64,000 bases of DNA from IMG/VR virus record IMGVR_UViG_3300042870_001823, positions 1 to 64,000 of that record; one strand, given 5' to 3'. How positions within the stretch are numbered: the first letter of the stretch is position 1; each line of letters starts with the position of its first letter. A program made the translations under genes and the position numbers. Shown piece by piece: positions 43,140 to 53,382 of this stretch. The stretch is from a virus. The notes under the pieces are model-generated. The model saw nothing but the letters and a program-made list of their open reading frames with translations, ran no database searches and was not told the DNA's origin.

Positions 43140-44994
43140 TTAAAGTTTACGGCGGCCCATTAAGGCATCTACAAATAACTGCTCTGGAGTATTTGTCACT
43201 TTTTCTTCGACTACTTCTTCTTCTCCGTTAATGGTGGTGACGTTTTCTTCACCCTCAATAACTTCGATTTCTGAATTCATCTCTAACATCATTCCAGCTA
43301 TTTTCTTGGTAGCTGGCATTTTTGCCAGATCTCTCAGAGAGTCAGCAAGAGATGAAGCCGAACGGCTAACATGTTCCTGAATAAGAGACTCTCTAATTTC
43401 TTGTGATTCAACTCCAGCTGCAATCTTTGCGTCTACAACTCTTTCAACAAGAGTTCTATGTAATGCATTTTTGAGCTTCTGGTTTTCTTCTTCAAGAGAT
43501 TGAAGCTTGCTAGCATTAGCATTTTCCTCAGAGGCGCTTTCGTTGCCAGTGAGCTCTGCTTTTGCCACTTCTTCTTCTTGATTTTCTTTTGAATCTTCAG
43601 GATTAGCGGAATTAACTACAATGAGTTCTTCTGCTGATTCTGAAACTTCTTCAGACTTTGCTATTCTCCATGATTCATCAGCTGGTTCTCCAGCCTCCAT
43701 CTTGAGGAAAGACTTTAACTGCCATAGCCACTTTTTGTGTTGGCCATCTTGTTCAGTCAAGATATCGGCAGTTTCTTTTTGGTTTAATTCATTTGCTACC
43801 AAAAGAGCAGCAGCTGTGCTAGCATCAACTGTAGCAGCATCTTCTAGAATCTTTTGAATGGCTTCTAATAATGCTTCGTTTTCAACTACAGCTTTATCAC
43901 TTGCTTCTTCATCTTTAACTGATTCTTCTGCAGCTTCTGGGGCTTCTTCATTAGCGGTCTCTTCTTTGGGAGCCTCTTCTACTTCTGGTGCTTCTGTCTC
44001 AGGAGCCTCTTCTGCAGGGGTCTCTTCTGATTCTTCTACTGTTCCAGAAGCTATAGCTGAAAGATCTTGACTTAGATCTTCAACAGCAGCGAGTATGTCC
44101 TCGCTTACAACATTTGCGTCCATATTTGATTTCTCCTGTGGATTAATATCTTTTTCAACTTCTCCGCTAGATAGTAATGAATTAGCTTCACTATGTGCAC
44201 TTTCACTCTCCTGTATTGCCATGGCGGTAAGGAAAGCACCTTTAAGATGCAAATAAAGAGGCTTTGATTCTTTCTTTTTCATATTTTTCAATAAAGATTC
44301 ATGCTCATCAAAAGAGTAAATATCTTCTTCGTTCATGTGTAGAACAAAAGCAGAACTCTTAGCTACCCAGCCTTCTGAGGTTGGTTTTTTGTTTTCATCG
44401 TCCACTACAGTAGTGGATCTAACCCCGGACTTACCGTCAGCAGGTTGGTTTACGAAAGAATATTCCTTAAAGGAAATGTCTTGCATATCTATGAATGCAA
44501 GCTTGCCTTTGTAGACTTGACCTCTACGATACTTAGGAGCAGCTGGTCTTCCTGATGCGTTCTCGGTAGCGAGATCTTCTCCGGAAATGGAACAAACTGC
44601 TTTTCCTGCTCTACCGCCAACTGAACCAGTAAGATATCTCTTATCGAGGATCTTTTGTGCAGCAACTGGATCTGTAATTGCAACTTGCAATCTCACGAAA
44701 GGACTTCCGTCACCTTCTTTATCCATCTTTGCTGCCATAACACGACCAATAGGCTCTGTGTTGAGATCATGGTTCATGATGATTGGCTTAGGGTATGGCT
44801 CAACCCAGGACTGCAAGGCTTTTTCAAGCTCTACAGCGGAATAGTTATTGTAATTAGAGGTCAATCCGTTCATGGATTGCAGCAACTTCAATAATTAAGC
44901 CATAGTTAGCATTAAATGATTCCGAGAAATTATAGTTGCTCTCGCTGATATCTGGAAGTTGAACTGTAAAGTTCTCCGTGAATTCAAAAGTCAT
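43140..44994 (-). CDS. Capsid maturation protease-scaffold fusion, made by +1 recoding at CGG (617 aa)
   Basis: ATG 44994 (GGGAG site) opens a frame MTFEFTENFT...GLIIEVAAIHE. Codon 43 is CGG and the zero frame stops four codons later. Skipping C gives Gly and continues GLTSNYNNYSAVELEKALQS in the frame that runs to 43140. The total is 1855 bp (3n+1). The restored N-terminus supplies the first strand of a serine protease domain whose likely catalytic residues are H75 (MNHD) and S124 (LTGSVGG). Residues after about 250 are very acidic and coiled-coil-like, as in an internal scaffold that the protease removes. Without recoding the best start is ATG 44891, which lacks a ribosome site and the first strand. 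Confidence 0.85.
44866..44868 (-). promoter_or_regulatory. CGG +1 recoding site 3
   Basis: Codon 43 in the capsid protease gene, context GAA CGG ATT. +1 reading gives AIHE-GLT. Confidence 0.85.
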
Positions 44995-45020
44995 TTATTT
45001 GTTCTCCCTAAAGAGCAGTT

Positions 45021-45078
45021 TAAACTAAACATTATAGTAAGTTAAGTTATTATAAACTAAACATTCTTATATAAGAAT
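45021..45078. promoter_or_regulatory. Control region before capsid protease gene
   Basis: Two 13-bp direct repeats TAAACTAAACATT (45021-45033 and 45053-45065) start 32 bp apart, about three helical turns. A perfect 16-bp palindrome ATTCTTATATAAGAAT (45063-45078) adjoins the second copy. On the minus strand TATAAT boxes lie at both repeats. This looks like a promoter with protein-binding sites for the protease-capsid block. Confidence 0.5.
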
Positions 45079-45079
45079 A

Positions 45080-45859
45080 TCATACTTTAGATAAAGATTG
45101 CAACACATCTTTATGTCTTGGATCACCATTTTTAATAAAATCATTAAACATAGCTTTACTCATAATATGAGGGGCATACATGTAGGATGCACTAAACAGT
45201 TTATATCCCATTTTTGCACAGTTCCCAGACCAACCAAGATCTTCTCCCTGTTCATGTATTTGATAGTTTATATTTTGATACACATTTTTTGACATCATTT
45301 TTGCAGCCATTATAATGTCTGACTGGAAGTAAGTCCCTAAAGGAAAGTTATCAATTCTCATTGCCTTTTTGCCTACTTCGCCAATCCACTTCATGACGCT
45401 AGGGAATCTCATTCCTACAGGAGTCATAAACATAAGTGGACTTACGGCATCTGCCCCATCTTTTATATGGGCTATTAATAACTCAATAGTGCTTGGATTA
45501 GTTAATAAGATATCTGAGTCTAGACTAAAGAAATAATCAGGCTCATATTCTCTAACTTTATTTAAAAGAATATTTCTTAAGTTAGTCATATTCTCATATT
45601 TAGATATAGTCCATTGACGCATTCCTTCTTCGTGGGAAGAATGGTTCAAGGTATCTGCCGATATAAAATCTACAAAAGGAATTTCTGGATGGACTGATTT
45701 CCATCTTTCAATCATAGCTATAGTCCCAGTATCATCTTTACTTCCAACAAAAACAAAACCTATTTCACTTAATGGGAAAGATTGATTTTCTATGCAAGAT
45801 GCCCAAGCTGGGAATATCCATTCCCTATCATATATAGGGCAACCTATAATGAGTTTCAT
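45080..45859 (-). CDS. GT-A type glycosyltransferase, 259 aa
   Basis: Predicted nucleotide-sugar transferase: the N-terminus MKLIIGCPIYDREWIFPAWASCIENQ is typical of GT-A folds, and the DxD metal/sugar motif is D114-S-D116 (FFSLDSDILL), followed by a C-terminal region with EDLGWSGNCAKMGYKL. The ATG at 45859 comes two bases after the previous stop; the longer frame to 45946 overlaps that gene and is unlikely. Its place between portal and capsid protease is unusual. It may glycosylate virion proteins or phage DNA. Confidence 0.75.
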   Translation of the reverse strand: MKLIIGCPIYDREWIFPAWASCIENQSFPLSEIGFVFVGSKDDTGTIAMIERWKSVHPEIPFVDFISADTLNHSSHEEGMRQWTISKYENMTNLRNILLNKVREYEPDYFFSLDSDILLTNPSTIELLIAHIKDGADAVSPLMFMTPVGMRFPSVMKWIGEVGKKAMRIDNFPLGTYFQSDIIMAAKMMSKNVYQNINYQIHEQGEDLGWSGNCAKMGYKLFSASYMYAPHIMSKAMFNDFIKNGDPRHKDVLQSLSKV

Positions 45860-45860
45860 T

Positions 45861-46187
45861 TTACTTTTCGGTAGCAGCTTCTTTGGGAGCAACTTTGTTT
45901 CTAGATTGAACTTCTTCTTCTTTTGTAAGAGGCTTTGATTCTTCAACCTTAGGCACTTCTACAGGCGCGGGTACGTCTGCAGGAGTGATAATTTTTTCAA
46001 CGACAACAACATCTTCTTTTTGATTAGCGGCTTCAAGTTCATCGATCTTGTCTGCAAAAGCTACAACAATATCAACTAGGATTTGTAAGCCTAGTCTAGC
46101 TTGGCCATTATCTACTGCGGTTAAGAATGCATCGATTGCATTGTCACCGTATCTCATTTGCTTGCCTATTTCTGATTCAATATACAT
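45861..46187 (-). CDS. Small acidic helical protein after portal, 108 aa
   Basis: Residues 1-50 are helical (MRYGDNAIDAFLTAVDNGQARLGLQ); the remainder is Lys/Glu/Pro/Val-rich and probably disordered. The ATG overlaps the portal stop (TAATG). No family recognised. A head-assembly accessory role is likely from position. Confidence 0.62.
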   Translation of the reverse strand: MYIESEIGKQMRYGDNAIDAFLTAVDNGQARLGLQILVDIVVAFADKIDELEAANQKEDVVVVEKIITPADVPAPVEVPKVEESKPLTKEEEVQSRNKVAPKEAATEK

Positions 46188-47836
46188 TAATCTACCTGTT
46201 CGTTTCGTTCGACTGTTTCGTCTTGCTCATATACATTATACTCGTCTTTGAGTGCATTTTCAATCATTGGGAGCCAAGAAAGATCAGATCTTCTTATATT
46301 AGGAGAAGTTCTTCTGCCCTGTTGATTTGCTGGACGAATTACGTTACCAGCACCTTTTCTCTTTGACGGCAGGTTCTTCTGTCCCTTAGGAGCAGGTTTT
46401 TGCTTATCTGAATTCTGAGCCCCTGCTGTTACTGGAGGAGCATTATCTGCTACAACTTCTGCCTGATTTTTTGCTATCTCCATTTGGATATCAGCTTGAA
46501 TGCCGGCGAACAATTCATCTCTATCATAATCTGGATCCATACCAAGTTGTACTCTAGCTTCAGGTAAAGTGATTGTAGAGTTAGTATATTTCTGTATTAT
46601 GTGAGTTTCTTTTTTAACTTGCGTATCAACATCAATCTCATTAAATTTAAAATAACATCTATCAGAAACGCCTGTTTCCATTGGGTTTACGATTGGATCG
46701 AATCCGCCTTCAAATAATAATTCATTGAAGAAATGTAATCTAATCATCTCAGACATTTGCTTCTGGTATTGTTTAACCTTGTCATACAGTGCAGTGTCTA
46801 ATCTATCGGTCATAGCTCTATTGCCACCGTTCATAGACATGCCTAGGTGATGAGGTGCTACTCCAAGTCCAATAGCTACTCTTTCCTTAAAGTGATTCAA
46901 ATAACCTTCAGCATTGAGCGAAGCGTTGTTTGCCCCTATAACTTCTACGTCATGTCTAAATGGAAGAATTAATCCACCTTCAGCTCGCATGCTTTCTATC
47001 TCAGAAGATGCTCTTTCGATTTCCTCGGGCTCAGCTGGTTGATCGGCTGTTCCAATCTTATATTTATAAAGAGGGAATAGTTCTCTATGGACTAAGTTTT
47101 GAATGTCTTCTTCAAGTTGTCTCAAAGCAATAATATCATCTAGGGCTGCACTGATAAATGGAGTGCCAAATGCACGTCCAGTCTTCTTGTCAAAGTGTAA
47201 GTGAATTACCTTCTCAGCGTCCCATACAGGGTCTCTATCCGTTGGCATATAGGTCCAGGGGTTGGTCTGCTGTCTATAAGCCTTAGGCTTGTTGTGCTTG
47301 TCTCGCAGGATCCTAACCTGCTCGGTTGGAATAATGTAATATCCAACAATAGGTTGAGTGCCGTTTATTGGTGTTAAAGGAGTAGGGAAGTACTGAGACA
47401 TGTCAGCTCTTGCCTTAACTATAAAAACATTGGAGAACTTAATTAGATGATCTGTTACCTCAAGAAGGAAATCGCTAAATGGTCTCTTCATGGCTATTTC
47501 CATAAAGTCTATTCTTTGATTAATATATGCAACAGCCTCTGGATTTTCTCCAGTAATCTTCCAGCCTTCTTTCCAAAACAACTCCTTGTACTTAAGCATT
47601 CCTTGCTTGGCGTAGGAGTCTGTATCTAGGGCTTGTAATATTCTTTCAAAGTTATAGGGCGATGGTTCAAAGGTAGCCCTAACGTTGTAGTAATAAGTTG
47701 TGCCACGAAAGCCCAAAGCCAAGGACGCTGGTTTAAGCGCCTTGGATAAAGACTTGACCTGATCTGGTTCTATGGACTTTGCTAGAAAATCGGCAGAACT
47801 ATTCTGGACAAATGGAAGATAATCTTTTAAAGCCAT
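46187..47836 (-). CDS. Portal protein, 549 aa
   Basis: The dodecameric gate at one capsid vertex. Support: size; the region YYIIPTEQVRILRDKHNKPKAYRQ; then VIHLHFDKKTGRAFGTPFISAALDDIIALRQLEEDI, the characteristic H-x-G-x-S-P-like segment and long helix of portals. VGVAPHHLGMSMNGGN-type sequence (GLGVAPHHLGMS) also fits. The C-terminal 100 residues are Lys/Arg/Gln-rich. An AGGAG ribosome site precedes the ATG. It is followed by the protease and capsid genes as in most tailed phages. Confidence 0.9.
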   Translation of the reverse strand: MALKDYLPFVQNSSADFLAKSIEPDQVKSLSKALKPASLALGFRGTTYYYNVRATFEPSPYNFERILQALDTDSYAKQGMLKYKELFWKEGWKITGENPEAVAYINQRIDFMEIAMKRPFSDFLLEVTDHLIKFSNVFIVKARADMSQYFPTPLTPINGTQPIVGYYIIPTEQVRILRDKHNKPKAYRQQTNPWTYMPTDRDPVWDAEKVIHLHFDKKTGRAFGTPFISAALDDIIALRQLEEDIQNLVHRELFPLYKYKIGTADQPAEPEEIERASSEIESMRAEGGLILPFRHDVEVIGANNASLNAEGYLNHFKERVAIGLGVAPHHLGMSMNGGNRAMTDRLDTALYDKVKQYQKQMSEMIRLHFFNELLFEGGFDPIVNPMETGVSDRCYFKFNEIDVDTQVKKETHIIQKYTNSTITLPEARVQLGMDPDYDRDELFAGIQADIQMEIAKNQAEVVADNAPPVTAGAQNSDKQKPAPKGQKNLPSKRKGAGNVIRPANQQGRRTSPNIRRSDLSWLPMIENALKDEYNVYEQDETVERNEQVD

Positions 47837-47900
47837 TTATATTCTCCTGTTTAAATATATAACTTAATAGTAGTATTTAAAACTACAAAGGAGAAGTTAG

Positions 47901-48125
47901 CTATTGAGCTTGTAATTCTGTAGCCTCAAAAGCTCTTTTGACGATAAGAGCCTTAACTGACTCGAGCCAAAAAACTGTTTCAGCTTCGTTGAAATCACTC
48001 TTGTAACCAAGGTTTTGATCACTAATGGTAATAGTAATTGCAAAATCCTTTTTAGGTTGTGCTGGTGCTTCTGTCTGTATTTCTACTGGTGCTTCTTCTG
48101 CTGTAGCTTGTACTTCTTGTGACAT
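47901..48125 (-). CDS. Small hypothetical protein, 74 aa
   Basis: The N-terminal 28 residues are Glu/Ala/Pro-rich and likely flexible. The C-terminal part (FAITITISDQNLGYKSDFNEAETVFWLESVKALIVKRA) looks like a strand-helix unit. The ATG overlaps the stop of the preceding small gene (TAATG). Unknown function; between fibre and portal genes. Confidence 0.58.
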   Translation of the reverse strand: MSQEVQATAEEAPVEIQTEAPAQPKKDFAITITISDQNLGYKSDFNEAETVFWLESVKALIVKRAFEATELQAQ

Positions 48126-48310
48126 TATTTTACCTTTTCATTTGGATTGGTGGGGGTTTCAAATTCATCAACTGGCGCTTGTGTCTGTGCTAGTTGCATA
48201 GTTAGTTGTTTTATTGCAGCTTCTTTAACTACAAGTTCTGTTATCAGCTGACTTACTTTTTCTTGAAAAGCCTGCATGATCAGATTGATGTCTAAATTTT
48301 GTTCATTCAT
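48125..48310 (-). CDS. Small coiled-coil protein, 61 aa
   Basis: One long amphipathic helix (INLIMQAFQEKVSQLITELV onward) followed by a short Pro-rich tail. No known family. It begins eight bases after the fibre gene and is coupled to the 74-aa gene. Confidence 0.57.
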   Translation of the reverse strand: MNEQNLDINLIMQAFQEKVSQLITELVVKEAAIKQLTMQLAQTQAPVDEFETPTNPNEKVK

Positions 48311-48318
48311 AACAAGTA

Positions 48319-50629
48319 TTATATCAGACGAGATTCTAGTTCTTCAACTTTACTAGATAATTCTTCAATTCTTTTATTTTGGTCAAGACTTGCAGCAATA
48401 AGGACTCTACAAAATTCTTGATAATTAATCTGCAAATAACTATCTTCTTCATTCCCAATAACCATGTTTGGAAAAATAGTTCTTACCTCTTGAGCAATCA
48501 AGCCTACTTCTTTTTCTCCAGTTGGCGCATATGTGCCTCCGACAAAAGGTTTTTTATCATTGTATTCAAAATCATAAGCTTTTAAAGAATAAAATTTATT
48601 TAAATGATTAGAAACATTTTCATTTATATTATCTTTAATTCTTCTGTCTGAAGCGGCAGCGGTGCTCCATAATCTAACTGCACCATTGTCGCTATTCACC
48701 AAAACATACATATAAGAATTATTTGAATAAGCAAAATTTAAAGAAAAATTATAGTCGCTTGGCATATTGGTATAAACCGCACTCGCGGCAGGGAATCTTA
48801 TTCCACTAAGGCCGCTAACAATGATACTGTCAACGGTAACTGAACCAGAACTAACTGCAATCTGTCCATTTGTATCGTTATTTCCTGCTCTAATATAAGT
48901 TACACCTCCAGCACCACCGCTCAGAAATGTATTAGTTCCATCAGATAAAACACAGTATTCTGAGGCAGACATATTAGTTGTAGCAAGAGACATATAGTTA
49001 GAACTTGCGGTCCATGAGCGCATTGAAAGTCCACCATCAACTCCTGCTACTTGCACTACATTCTCAGCACGAATTGTTGCAGGGCAATAAAAGTTCTTGC
49101 CGTTATAAACACGAACCCATGTACTATCTTCCATGAATATCCCGCCACCGTATGTTTGATTGTACCAACCAGTAGCACCGGTAGAACGAAACCATCCATT
49201 AGCAGAAACTGAGCCTGCATCTGTTATCCCAGTTCCACCTACTGCTACAAATCCAGCAGTAGTCAAGTTTCCATCTTGATACACTCTAAATTTTGAAGAG
49301 TTATTTTCAACAATTTCGATACCAATGTTCCCAGGAGCACCCTCGCTGCTTCCAAGAGTCATATATCTATTTATTGTTGGAGCACCACTACCGTATCCAG
49401 CAAGCCTAGCAACTTGAATATATTCACCCACTAAATCAGTTCTATGCCTCATATTGGCATGACCCCCAGAAAGGGGCGAGGAATATACGGATATATCTCC
49501 ATAGTCCAAGATTTCCATATAGTTTTGTGAGTTATAGCCAATGCTATTCATTCCAGATGCACTGATATCAAAAGGTCCAATTCTTCCAGTTGTTGCTTTA
49601 ATTGCACCAGCTGCTGTTACATAGAAAGGGTTAGTGCTAGTATTGAAAGTTCCAGCTCCAGACCATATATTTCCATTAGCATCAACGTGAAAAGAACTAC
49701 TATCAAGTCCGCCAATATCAAGCGTAGAACCACTAATTGATCCACCAGTAATAGCTGGCGTTGTCATTACTGCACCCGTAATGCTTACGCTTGTAGCGGT
49801 TAATGAACCCGTATTTGAAACTTTAAAAGGAGCACTAGCGTAAGTGCTAGCCCCTAACCACATGTTTCCGTTAATATCAACATGAAACGACGAGGCGTCT
49901 AATCCACCTATGTCTAAAGATGTTCTTACTGTTAGGTCATTAAATTCTGCATCCCCAAGACCTGTTATTTTCCAACCAAGCGATCCTGCTGAATAGTTAG
50001 AAGATTTTATTATAGAGTTAGCGCCATTGAGTGTTATCTCAGCTGCGCCAATTGTTCCTGTTGTAATTTTTGCTGCGGTTAAACTACCAATAAACTCTTC
50101 ATCGATTAATGGCGTATCTGTGCTGGTCTTTTTAATTAAGGTCCATGGACCGGCGTTGGTAGATGTGTCTATACCCCTAATTGCCCCATAGTAGGAAACT
50201 GCAGAAGTTGTAGAGGTTGTAGAGGTTGTAGTACTATTTTCTACAGATACCGTAAATACATTAGCTAGATTAAAACCTTCACGGTAAGGTGTTATTGTTC
50301 CAGAATTAATACTTACGTTTCCATCTAATCTATAATATCCCGGATTAGCTGGATCTGCTTCTACTTGATCTTCTGTATAAAGTCTATATTCATATGTAGC
50401 TATATCTAAATCCTCAGAATTATCAAAAACAAACATAACGGTTTGGAAAGATGCATATAGCTCAAGATTACTTATAGCGGTCGGGATTGTACTGTCTTGA
50501 GGAACTCTAAATTGAATAGTATCTACATAGTCAGATACTATATTTAGTTCTGGGTCTTTAGCCCTTACTGTTACTAGGTAATTTTTTCCGTGGTTTTAAA
50601 TCTTGTACGGTTCTTTTTATGATGGCCAT
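48319..50629 (-). CDS. Fibre/spike with FN3 domain and S74 chaperone, made by +1 recoding at CGG (769 aa)
   Basis: ATG 50629 overlaps the previous stop (TAATG) and gives MAIIKRTVQDLKP. Codon 14 is CGG. Skipping C yields Gly and the sequence GKNYLVTVRAKDPELN, completing the fibronectin-III hallmark L-x-P-G-x2-Y-x-V-x-V-x-A. The frame then runs to 48319; the total is 2311 bp (3n+1). The middle repeats GGLDxSSFHVDxNGNxWxG units. The C-terminus (SDRRIKDNINENV, then EVGLIAQEVRTIFPN) is an intramolecular chaperone of the peptidase S74 type that trimerises the fibre and cleaves itself off at the Ser of SDRRIKD. The zero frame stops ten codons after CGG. Confidence 0.88.
50588..50590 (-). promoter_or_regulatory. 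CGG +1 recoding site 4
   Basis: Codon 14 of the S74 fibre gene, context CCA CGG AAA. The FN3 P-G turn requires glycine here, so the recoded residue is most likely Gly read from GGA. Confidence 0.88.
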
Positions 50630-51663
50630 TATCGTATTCCCCCTACTGTAATAAAAGATAAATCTGGATTAAATTCTTCTTTTTCATAAATTAATTTATA
50701 ATTAGGAGAAAACATATATTTGTCTATTTTAACAGAATTAGACTGAGACATTATATTTTTATCTGTTAAAGTTTCAATTTCAAATATATATTTTTTATAT
50801 TCTAAATTAGAATTTTCATATAAAATTTCAGATTCCAATAACATAGAATTATAGCAGTCTACTTCTGTCCAGTCTAAAATAACATTTTTTGATATAGAGT
50901 TATCGTCATATAAAGATAATATTCTTATCCTGAACTTACCAGAGCTAGGCCCTTTTTCTCCATAAATTTCAAAACCTGGACCATCAAAAATGCCAAAAGC
51001 TTTAGCTCCTGGGGTTAATGAATAGTTATCTTCCCAATCAGTTCCGTTATTGTATAAAGCTAATTGATAACTCTTGGTAGAAGAACTAGTAGCTGAGTAT
51101 GTATATGATGAAAAACTAGCAACATCTAAGTCAAAAAAAGCACCTTGTGCGTATATTACATCTTGTGGGTTATCTACCATTTTATAAACAATTTTATCAT
51201 CTAAAGTAATAAATTGCTGCAAGTACTTAAGGTAGTCTGTTCCATAATAAATAGAATAAGACATAGAGCTTTTTGTGTTTTTTGCATGTTTTTCTGCGGC
51301 TTGAAAATAAACTAAACTGTTGCCAGAAGTCGCACTATCAATGGCCTTACTTCGAACAACTGTTCCAGCGACATCAGATTCACTGTCTTCATAAACTACA
51401 ATATATGAATCTTGGGTTGTCTCAACCCCTAAAGTTTCATTATAATATTTATTTACAGACTTAGTACCTAGGTCAACATATACAACTTCACCGGCTTCAA
51501 TGTCTTCTTCCAAATCGTCTATTAAGACTCTTCTTCTCAAGGGGGGCGCGGCATACTGAAGTGTAGCTGGATCGTTTGTTATTGTGCTTATTCTTAGACT
51601 CAAATCTGAAGTAGATATAACTACTCCAGAATTAGTGCTTTTTACGTATTGAAACCAACTCAT
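50629..51663 (-). CDS. Structural protein, 344 aa
   Basis: A beta-rich, Ser/Tyr/Asp-rich soluble protein without recognised family. The region RRRVLIDDLEEDIEAGEVVYVDLG resembles a beta-barrel strand pair, and later parts (KFRIRILSLYDDNSISKNVILDW) look like another beta domain. The ATG comes one base after the previous stop, and its own stop overlaps the fibre start, so it is probably a fibre adaptor or baseplate-type protein encoded with it. Confidence 0.6.
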   Translation of the reverse strand: MSWFQYVKSTNSGVVISTSDLSLRISTITNDPATLQYAAPPLRRRVLIDDLEEDIEAGEVVYVDLGTKSVNKYYNETLGVETTQDSYIVVYEDSESDVAGTVVRSKAIDSATSGNSLVYFQAAEKHAKNTKSSMSYSIYYGTDYLKYLQQFITLDDKIVYKMVDNPQDVIYAQGAFFDLDVASFSSYTYSATSSSTKSYQLALYNNGTDWEDNYSLTPGAKAFGIFDGPGFEIYGEKGPSSGKFRIRILSLYDDNSISKNVILDWTEVDCYNSMLLESEILYENSNLEYKKYIFEIETLTDKNIMSQSNSVKIDKYMFSPNYKLIYEKEEFNPDLSFITVGGIR

Positions 51664-51664
51664 A

Positions 51665-53380
51665 TTAAATCTCTACGTACACAATTTCATATTCATATAT
51701 ACCATCTATTTCATCTGGAATTTCAATATTTAAAACAACATCAACTACCGGCACTCCACCAGTCCTTATGTCCGGAACAAAAGAACTAACAGTTACTTGC
51801 ATTTCGCCAACTGTACTTTCTCCAAATAAATCAGTCTCTTCTCTAGGGGAGCTATAATCTATATCCGTAGACCTTATTCGCATAGAACCATCTTCTCCCG
51901 TATGCGCGTGAGCACTCAGGTCTACTCCGTCTATAGTTACTTTGTCTGCAACTTCTATGTTTCCAAATATAGCTCCACCAGATCTCATTAAGTATTGAGG
52001 ATGGCTGTCTTCCGACAAATCATCTAGCAGACCGTGGCTTGACTTTAGGGTTTGATTCCTGTTCTCGTCTATAATTACTCTATCAAATATACTTGATGTA
52101 TTATCTTCTTTTACTTCAATCAATATCTTAGGTCTTGTGCTAGCTTTGGCGGACAATTGATCTATGTAGCTAATATACTTTTTTCTTTGTAAATTTAAAT
52201 TAACTAATCTGTCAAACTTACTTCTAAGATTAGACCTTCTTTGTATCATATCGGAAAGTATGGAGCCAAAGTTTCCTTTAAAAGCATTTACTGCAGTAAT
52301 AATCTCTTCTGCCAATACTGGAGCTTCACTTCTTAGATTGGTTGTTTGTATGTCTAATTCCAATGGGGCTGAAACATTTGATTTAAATTTTAATGAAGGG
52401 CTTACATATCTTTCATAGAAAACTTGACTGTTATCCATTAGTTCTTTCTTTAAAGAAAAAAGCACATTATCTATACCTTCAGTATAGGAGGCTACTCGAA
52501 TCGAGAAAAAAGCTTGGAATTGAGCGGCTTGTTTTTTTGATACATAATCCACTTCGGAACTTGAGAGATAATCTTGTCCTTGCGCGAGTTGGTCGGCAAT
52601 GACTTTCGTATAGTGCGCTGCCATCTCTGCCCATGAAAAGTAGAATGAGGCTGCTTGCTGCTGTGATTCATCTTCATAAATATCTCCAAAATCGTAAGTT
52701 AAAGAATTCTTAATATAATTTGCTTCATGCAATAATAGTTTTAGAAAATATCTAAAATCAAATAAATGAACAAAAACCGAATGAGACATTAATCTGTCAT
52801 AGTCTTTTACAAATTTTCTACAACCTCTGCACCCGTGTTTTTCTGCATACAAGTATTGAGAAAAAGAAACGTACTCTGGATAGATTACATTTGATAAATG
52901 ATTCTCTAAATCTGGAGCTTCTATGTATTGCCCAGTAGTCTCATCGAAATACTGGCTTCCACCAATGTACATAACTCCTTCTTCCCCACTGTCAGTTACT
53001 GTTGAAGGAGGAAAGTATTCTTCTACCAAAGTCCTATTATTGGTATTTAATTCATCCCATATATGGAAATGAGAATCCTCAAGACCTGGATCTAAATATG
53101 GATTTAAATATACATTCTTTAAATTTTGTTCGTATGTTGAAAGTAGCTGTGTAATATCTTGAACAACTATCCCCATTCTATTTTTTACGGCTTGAAGAGG
53201 AACTGTATAAGGTTTAGTCCATGAATAAGTATTATAATTTTCTAGATCATTAAATCCTTGATCTTGCCTTCTAGCATACGCGTCTTGGCTCGTTGAATTA
53301 CTAGAACCTTCTGCTACTTTATAGTCATTAAATACGGAACTATCTCCGCTTTGTAATTCTTGAGATCTATTAATTGACAT
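51665..53380 (-). CDS. Structural protein upstream of fibre genes, 571 aa
   Basis: A long helical N-terminal two-thirds with HGCRGCRKFVKDYDRLMSHS (a C-x2-C pair near residue 185) and several helical bundles (QAAQFQAFFSIRVASYTEG). Then comes a short fibre-like block GGAIFGNIEVADKVTIDGVDLSAHAHTGEDGS, common in fibre attachment proteins, and a C-terminal beta region (VVDVVLNIEIPDEIDGIYEYEIVYVEI). No family recognised. It follows the terminase and probably anchors the S74 fibre. Confidence 0.6.
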   Translation of the reverse strand: MSINRSQELQSGDSSVFNDYKVAEGSSNSTSQDAYARRQDQGFNDLENYNTYSWTKPYTVPLQAVKNRMGIVVQDITQLLSTYEQNLKNVYLNPYLDPGLEDSHFHIWDELNTNNRTLVEEYFPPSTVTDSGEEGVMYIGGSQYFDETTGQYIEAPDLENHLSNVIYPEYVSFSQYLYAEKHGCRGCRKFVKDYDRLMSHSVFVHLFDFRYFLKLLLHEANYIKNSLTYDFGDIYEDESQQQAASFYFSWAEMAAHYTKVIADQLAQGQDYLSSSEVDYVSKKQAAQFQAFFSIRVASYTEGIDNVLFSLKKELMDNSQVFYERYVSPSLKFKSNVSAPLELDIQTTNLRSEAPVLAEEIITAVNAFKGNFGSILSDMIQRRSNLRSKFDRLVNLNLQRKKYISYIDQLSAKASTRPKILIEVKEDNTSSIFDRVIIDENRNQTLKSSHGLLDDLSEDSHPQYLMRSGGAIFGNIEVADKVTIDGVDLSAHAHTGEDGSMRIRSTDIDYSSPREETDLFGESTVGEMQVTVSSFVPDIRTGGVPVVDVVLNIEIPDEIDGIYEYEIVYVEI

Positions 53381-53382
53381 TA

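Noticed and set aside
45860-45946. Upstream extension of the glycosyltransferase
   Set aside because: It is Lys-rich, overlaps the preceding gene, and the natural GT-A start MKLIIGCPIY sits right after the stop.
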